Below, piece by piece: positions 61,042 through 64,000 of a stretch of 64,000 nt of DNA. The stretch is from Paeniglutamicibacter sulfureus (GTDB lineage: Bacteria > Actinomycetota > Actinomycetes > Actinomycetales > Micrococcaceae). Below the pieces are notes generated by a model. It did not search any database and had not been told where the DNA came from. It saw nothing but the letters and a program-made list of their open reading frames with translations. Position 1 is the stretch's first letter. Every line of letters begins with the position of its first letter. The DNA is taken from contig NZ_BAAAWO010000001.1 in NCBI RefSeq assembly GCF_039535115.1, positions 2,790,001 to 2,854,000 of the forward strand. The letters are read 5' to 3'. The translations under genes and the position numbers were made by a program.

Positions 61042-62475
61042 CTATTCGCTGAGGTTGGCCAGTCGCTCGGGACGCAACAGCTCGTTGAGCTGCAACTCGG
61101 TGAGCAGCCCGTGCTCCAGGACCAGCTCGGCCACGCCGCGGCCGGTGGAAAGGGCCTCGAGCGCGATCTTCGTCGAAGCCGCATAGCCGAGCTGCACAGT
61201 GAGCGCGGTGACCAGGCCGATGGAGTTCTCCACCTGGCCCCGCAGCTTCTCCTCGTGGGCGGTGATGCCGACGATGCACTTGTCTGCCAGCGTGATGCAG
61301 GCGGCCTCCAGGTGGCGCATCGACTTGGTCAGGCTGTGCACGATGATCGGCTCGAAGGCGTTGAGTTGCAGCTGCCCGGACTCGGCGGCCATCGTGATGG
61401 TCACGTCGTTGCCGATGACCTCGTAGGCCACCTGGTTCACGACCTCGGGGATCACCGGGTTGACCTTGCCGGGCATGATCGAGGAGCCGGACTGCACCGC
61501 GGGCAGGTCGATCTCGCCCAGCCCGGCGCGCGGGCCGGAGGAGAGCAGGCGCAGGTCGTTGCAGACCTTGGAGAGCTTGACCGCCACGCGCTTGAGCACC
61601 CCGGAGAGGTGTACGAAGGCGCCGACGTCGGCGGTGGCCTCGATCAGGTCGAAGGCCGTCTCCAGCTTCAACCCGGAGATCGCGGCCAGGTGCGTGCAGG
61701 CCAGGGCCGAGTAGCCGAGCGGCGCGTTCAGCTCGGTGCCGATGGCGGTGGCGCCCAGGTTGATCTCGTGGATCAGCAGCGTGGATTCGGCCAGGCGCGC
61801 GCGGTCCTCGCCGAGGGTGACGGCGTAGGCGTTGAATTCCTGTCCCAGGGTCATCGGGACCGCGTCCTGCAGCTGGGTGCGTCCCATCTTGACCACGGTG
61901 CGGAATTCCACGGCCTTGGCGGCGAAGGCGGCGCCCAGGTGCTCCATGGCGGCGACCAGCGAGGTGGCGCCGAAGATCGTGGCCACGCGCACGGCGGTGG
62001 GGTACACGTCGTTGGTGGACTGGCTGAGGTTGACGTGGTCGTTGGGGTGCAGGTATCGGTACTCGCCTTTGGTGTGGCCCATCAGTTCCAGCGCCCGGTT
62101 GGCGATGACCTCGTTGGCGTTCATGTTCGAGGAGGTGCCGGCGCCGCCCTGGATCACGTCAACCACGAACTGCTCGTGCAGGTTCCCGGCGATGATCTCG
62201 CGGCAAGCCTCGATGATGGCGGCGGCGCGGGTCGCGTCGAGCAGCCCCAGTTCCAGGTTTGCCTGGGCGGCGGCCTGCTTGACCATGGCCAGCGCCGTGA
62301 CCAGATGCGTGTTGGTGGACAGCGGCTGGCCGGTGATCGGGAAGTTTTCCACGGCGCGCAGCGTGTGCACGCCCCAATATGCCTCCGCGGGAATGTTGCG
62401 GTCCCCGATTAAGTCGTGTTCGCTGCGGACCGCGCGGGGCGCGGCGACCTGCAAGGTGGCGGTGGATTCGGACAT
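61042..62475 (-). CDS. aspA: Aspartate ammonia-lyase
   Basis: Converts L-aspartate to fumarate and ammonia; 477 residues. The fumarase/aspartase signature GSSIMPGKVNP is present, as is the aspartase opening EHDLIGDRNIPAEAYWGVHTLRAVENFPITG. STNDVYPTAVR and FQ-type TQLQDAVPMTLGQEF segments line the active site. ATG 62475 has AGGAGAG upstream. With asparaginase before it, the operon takes asparagine to fumarate. Confidence 0.94.
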   Translation of the reverse strand: MSESTATLQVAAPRAVRSEHDLIGDRNIPAEAYWGVHTLRAVENFPITGQPLSTNTHLVTALAMVKQAAAQANLELGLLDATRAAAIIEACREIIAGNLHEQFVVDVIQGGAGTSSNMNANEVIANRALELMGHTKGEYRYLHPNDHVNLSQSTNDVYPTAVRVATIFGATSLVAAMEHLGAAFAAKAVEFRTVVKMGRTQLQDAVPMTLGQEFNAYAVTLGEDRARLAESTLLIHEINLGATAIGTELNAPLGYSALACTHLAAISGLKLETAFDLIEATADVGAFVHLSGVLKRVAVKLSKVCNDLRLLSSGPRAGLGEIDLPAVQSGSSIMPGKVNPVIPEVVNQVAYEVIGNDVTITMAAESGQLQLNAFEPIIVHSLTKSMRHLEAACITLADKCIVGITAHEEKLRGQVENSIGLVTALTVQLGYAASTKIALEALSTGRGVAELVLEHGLLTELQLNELLRPERLANLSE

Positions 62476-62577
62476 GGCTCTCCTAGGGGTGGCGGTGAGG
62501 CGGAAATGCAAGGGGTGGAAGTTTTTGGGCGCGCGCCAGCGCGGGCGGGAGTGCGGTGGAGCGAGGCAGGGAGGTTG

Positions 62578-63543
62578 CTAGGGGAAGGGCAGACCGGCCA
62601 GCGTGCCGACGGGGCTTCCGCCGCCGAGCACGGGGAGGTGGTCGAATGCGGCCAGCTTGGCCGGATCCAATCCCAGGGCCAGCAGGGCGGGGACGGCGGC
62701 GGGCATCCGGGCCCGGTCGCCTCCGTCGGAGATCTTCAGCGCCACGGCGGAGCCATCGGGCAGGGCGATGAGCTGGATGCCCTCGAACCCGTCCTTGGCA
62801 AGCACTCCGGGGAAGGCCTCCATCAGCGCGGTGACGTCGCGCCCCAGCCCGGCCACCATCACGGGGTGAGCGCGCATGGCGGCAGCGACCTCGTACTCCG
62901 CCGTGCCAGCGGGTGCGGTGACGAGCTTGCCGAAGGCCCTGGCCATGGAAGAAAGGGAGAGCGCGAAGACCTCGGTGCCGCAGCCGTCGGCGCTCACCAC
63001 GGTGATGGGTTCGCCGGTGAGTTCGGCAACGACCTCGCGGATCAGGGTGGGCAGCGGGTGGTCGTGGTGCAGGTAGGTCTCGGTGTCCCAGCCGTTGAGC
63101 AGGCAGGTGGCGAGCATCGCGGCGTGCTTGCCCGAGCAGTTCTGCGCCAATTGGGTGGGACCGTTGCCTTCGCGGAGCCAGGCCCGCTGTTCGGCCACCC
63201 CGTAGGGCAGGTCGGTGGAGTTGCGCAGCGCGCCGGGTTCCAGCCCGGCGTCGGCGAGGATCTTCGCGGCCAGGTCGCGGTGATCGACGGAGCCCGAATG
63301 GCTGGCGGAAGCCAGTGCCAGCTGCTCGGCGGAGAGCCGTAGTCCGGCGCGCACCATGGCAACTGCCATCAGCGGCTTCAGGGCCGAGCGCGGATAGTTA
63401 GGAGCCGTCGGTTCGCCGCGGGTGAGCACGGTCCTGCCATCGGCGCCCAGGGCCACGAGCGAGCCGAAGTGGACGCTTTCCACCAGTTCGCCGCGGGTCT
63501 GCACGGCCAGCGGGGCGTGGGCCGGGAAGGTGGAAGTGCTCAT
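62578..63543 (-). CDS. L-asparaginase, Rhizobium etli-type (PF06089 family)
   Basis: Hydrolyses asparagine to aspartate and ammonia; 321 residues. The Ser-Lys pair is in PRSALKPLMA, the second serine in SASHSGS, the zinc-ligand cysteines in QNCSGKHAAM and SADGCGTEV, as in ReAII. The ATG overlaps the stop of the GntR gene (ATGA), so the two are coupled. The family is unrelated to E. coli-type asparaginases. Confidence 0.9.
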   Translation of the reverse strand: MSTSTFPAHAPLAVQTRGELVESVHFGSLVALGADGRTVLTRGEPTAPNYPRSALKPLMAVAMVRAGLRLSAEQLALASASHSGSVDHRDLAAKILADAGLEPGALRNSTDLPYGVAEQRAWLREGNGPTQLAQNCSGKHAAMLATCLLNGWDTETYLHHDHPLPTLIREVVAELTGEPITVVSADGCGTEVFALSLSSMARAFGKLVTAPAGTAEYEVAAAMRAHPVMVAGLGRDVTALMEAFPGVLAKDGFEGIQLIALPDGSAVALKISDGGDRARMPAAVPALLALGLDPAKLAAFDHLPVLGGGSPVGTLAGLPFP

Positions 63544-64000
63544 GCGGTTTCTGCTCCGAGGATCTTGGTCAGCGCTTCGTCGACCGCGGCTAGGTGCCCG
63601 GCCATGGCCTTGCCCGCCGCGGCGCCGTCGCGCGCCTCGATGGCGGCGAGGATCTCGCGGTGTTCGGCGTGCGAAGGGTGCTGGCGTCCGGTGATGAGGT
63701 TGATGGTCTCGGACTGGTTGACCATGGCCTCGCGGATGTCGCCCACGACCCGTTCAAAGACCCCGTTGCCGCTGGCCGCGGCGATCGTGGCATGGAAGCT
63801 GGCATCGAGGGCCACCCACCGCTGGGCGTCGTCCTCGTCCTCCATGGCTTCGATGATGCCGCGCAGCTCCTCGAGCTGGTCGGGGGTGGCGCGGGTGGCG
63901 GCGAGTTCGGCCGCGGGGATCTCGATGTGCGGGCGCGCTTCCATGAGGCTGCGCGCGGAGAACTTGCCCAGCACCAGGTCGTCGCTGGCCTTGCCCGCGA
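63540..64000 (-). CDS. GntR-family regulator, FCD subfamily (5' part beyond window)
   Basis: C-terminal part, about 153 residues, of an FCD-domain regulator. DDLVLGKFSARSLMEARPHIEIPAAELAATRAT is the FadR-like linker and first helices. WVALDASFHATIAAASGN, INLITGR, HAEHREILAAIEARDGAAAGKAMAGHL carry the metal-binding Asp/His residues. The DNA-binding domain lies outside the window. It overlaps the asparaginase start by ATGA, so it heads the asparagine operon and presumably controls it. Confidence 0.9.
   Translation of the reverse strand, partial: AGKASDDLVLGKFSARSLMEARPHIEIPAAELAATRATPDQLEELRGIIEAMEDEDDAQRWVALDASFHATIAAASGNGVFERVVGDIREAMVNQSETINLITGRQHPSHAEHREILAAIEARDGAAAGKAMAGHLAAVDEALTKILGAETA

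Overview
The window is high-GC DNA with long, tightly packed genes and gives the impression of an Arthrobacter-type actinobacterium (Micrococcaceae). Grounds for this are the DUF222-HNH endonuclease gene, a complete ectABCD set, CsoR-type copper control, LuxR/STAND and GAF-type regulators, many GTG starts, and several promoters that appear to drive leaderless mRNAs. The placement is inference from gene content. No rRNA, tRNA, CRISPR array, insertion sequence or phage module was seen.

Layout. 1-6112: an aldehyde dehydrogenase (cut by the window edge), a GNAT acetyltransferase, a LigB/DODA-type dioxygenase divergent from a flavin-dependent phenol-type monooxygenase, and an IclR regulator. Matching palindromes lie before the monooxygenase and across the IclR start codon. 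6113-10627: a 2-hydroxycarboxylate transporter, an HMG-CoA-lyase-type enzyme and a class III CoA-transferase in one operon, with a divergent IclR gene; this reads as import, CoA activation and cleavage of a branched hydroxy-acid. 10644-14907: a MalT/LuxR-like regulator and a SulP permease. 15120-19534: a derived CPBP-like membrane protein, a decayed amino-acid permease, an aldehyde dehydrogenase and a cardiolipin-synthase-type PLD protein. 19535-23747: a less GC-rich stretch with an orphan gene, a large palindrome, a DUF3253 protein, a membrane-protein/winged-helix module with tandem operators, a small membrane protein, a thioesterase and a pyrimidine-dimer glycosylase-like protein.

23744-27234: ectoine and hydroxyectoine biosynthesis (ectA-B-C, then ectD behind four hairpins). 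27781-34429: an alcohol/aldehyde oxidation operon (aldehyde dehydrogenase, Zn alcohol dehydrogenase, DUF779), a DUF222-HNH gene, and a GAF regulator that probably belongs with the operon. 34699-36709: a VOC protein, a 55-residue four-cysteine protein and an ATP-grasp ligase. 36742-39877: copper homeostasis (csoR-copZ-copA) with two CsoR-type operators. 39974-43285: an EamA exporter divergent from a CGNR regulator, plus small membrane proteins. 43314-46743: FMN-dependent 2-hydroxy-acid oxidase, MFS transporter and divergent GntR regulator.

46756-54572: a MATE exporter, a second membrane-protein/winged-helix module with tandem operators, a 27-residue membrane protein, an MFS exporter, a CPBP protease, a pentapeptide-repeat-like protein and an OafA-type acyltransferase with SGNH domain. 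54739-58548: a heterodimeric ABC exporter. 58852-59328: a Bcp peroxiredoxin. 59433-64000: an asparagine-use operon in transcription order FCD-GntR regulator, asparaginase, aspartate ammonia-lyase, asparagine-type permease.

Most pathways here are known. The least described items are the twin membrane-protein/winged-helix modules, the two-site IclR circuit, the transporter/CoA-transferase/lyase operon, the hairpin array before ectD, and the very small proteins at 35207-35374 and 49270-49353.
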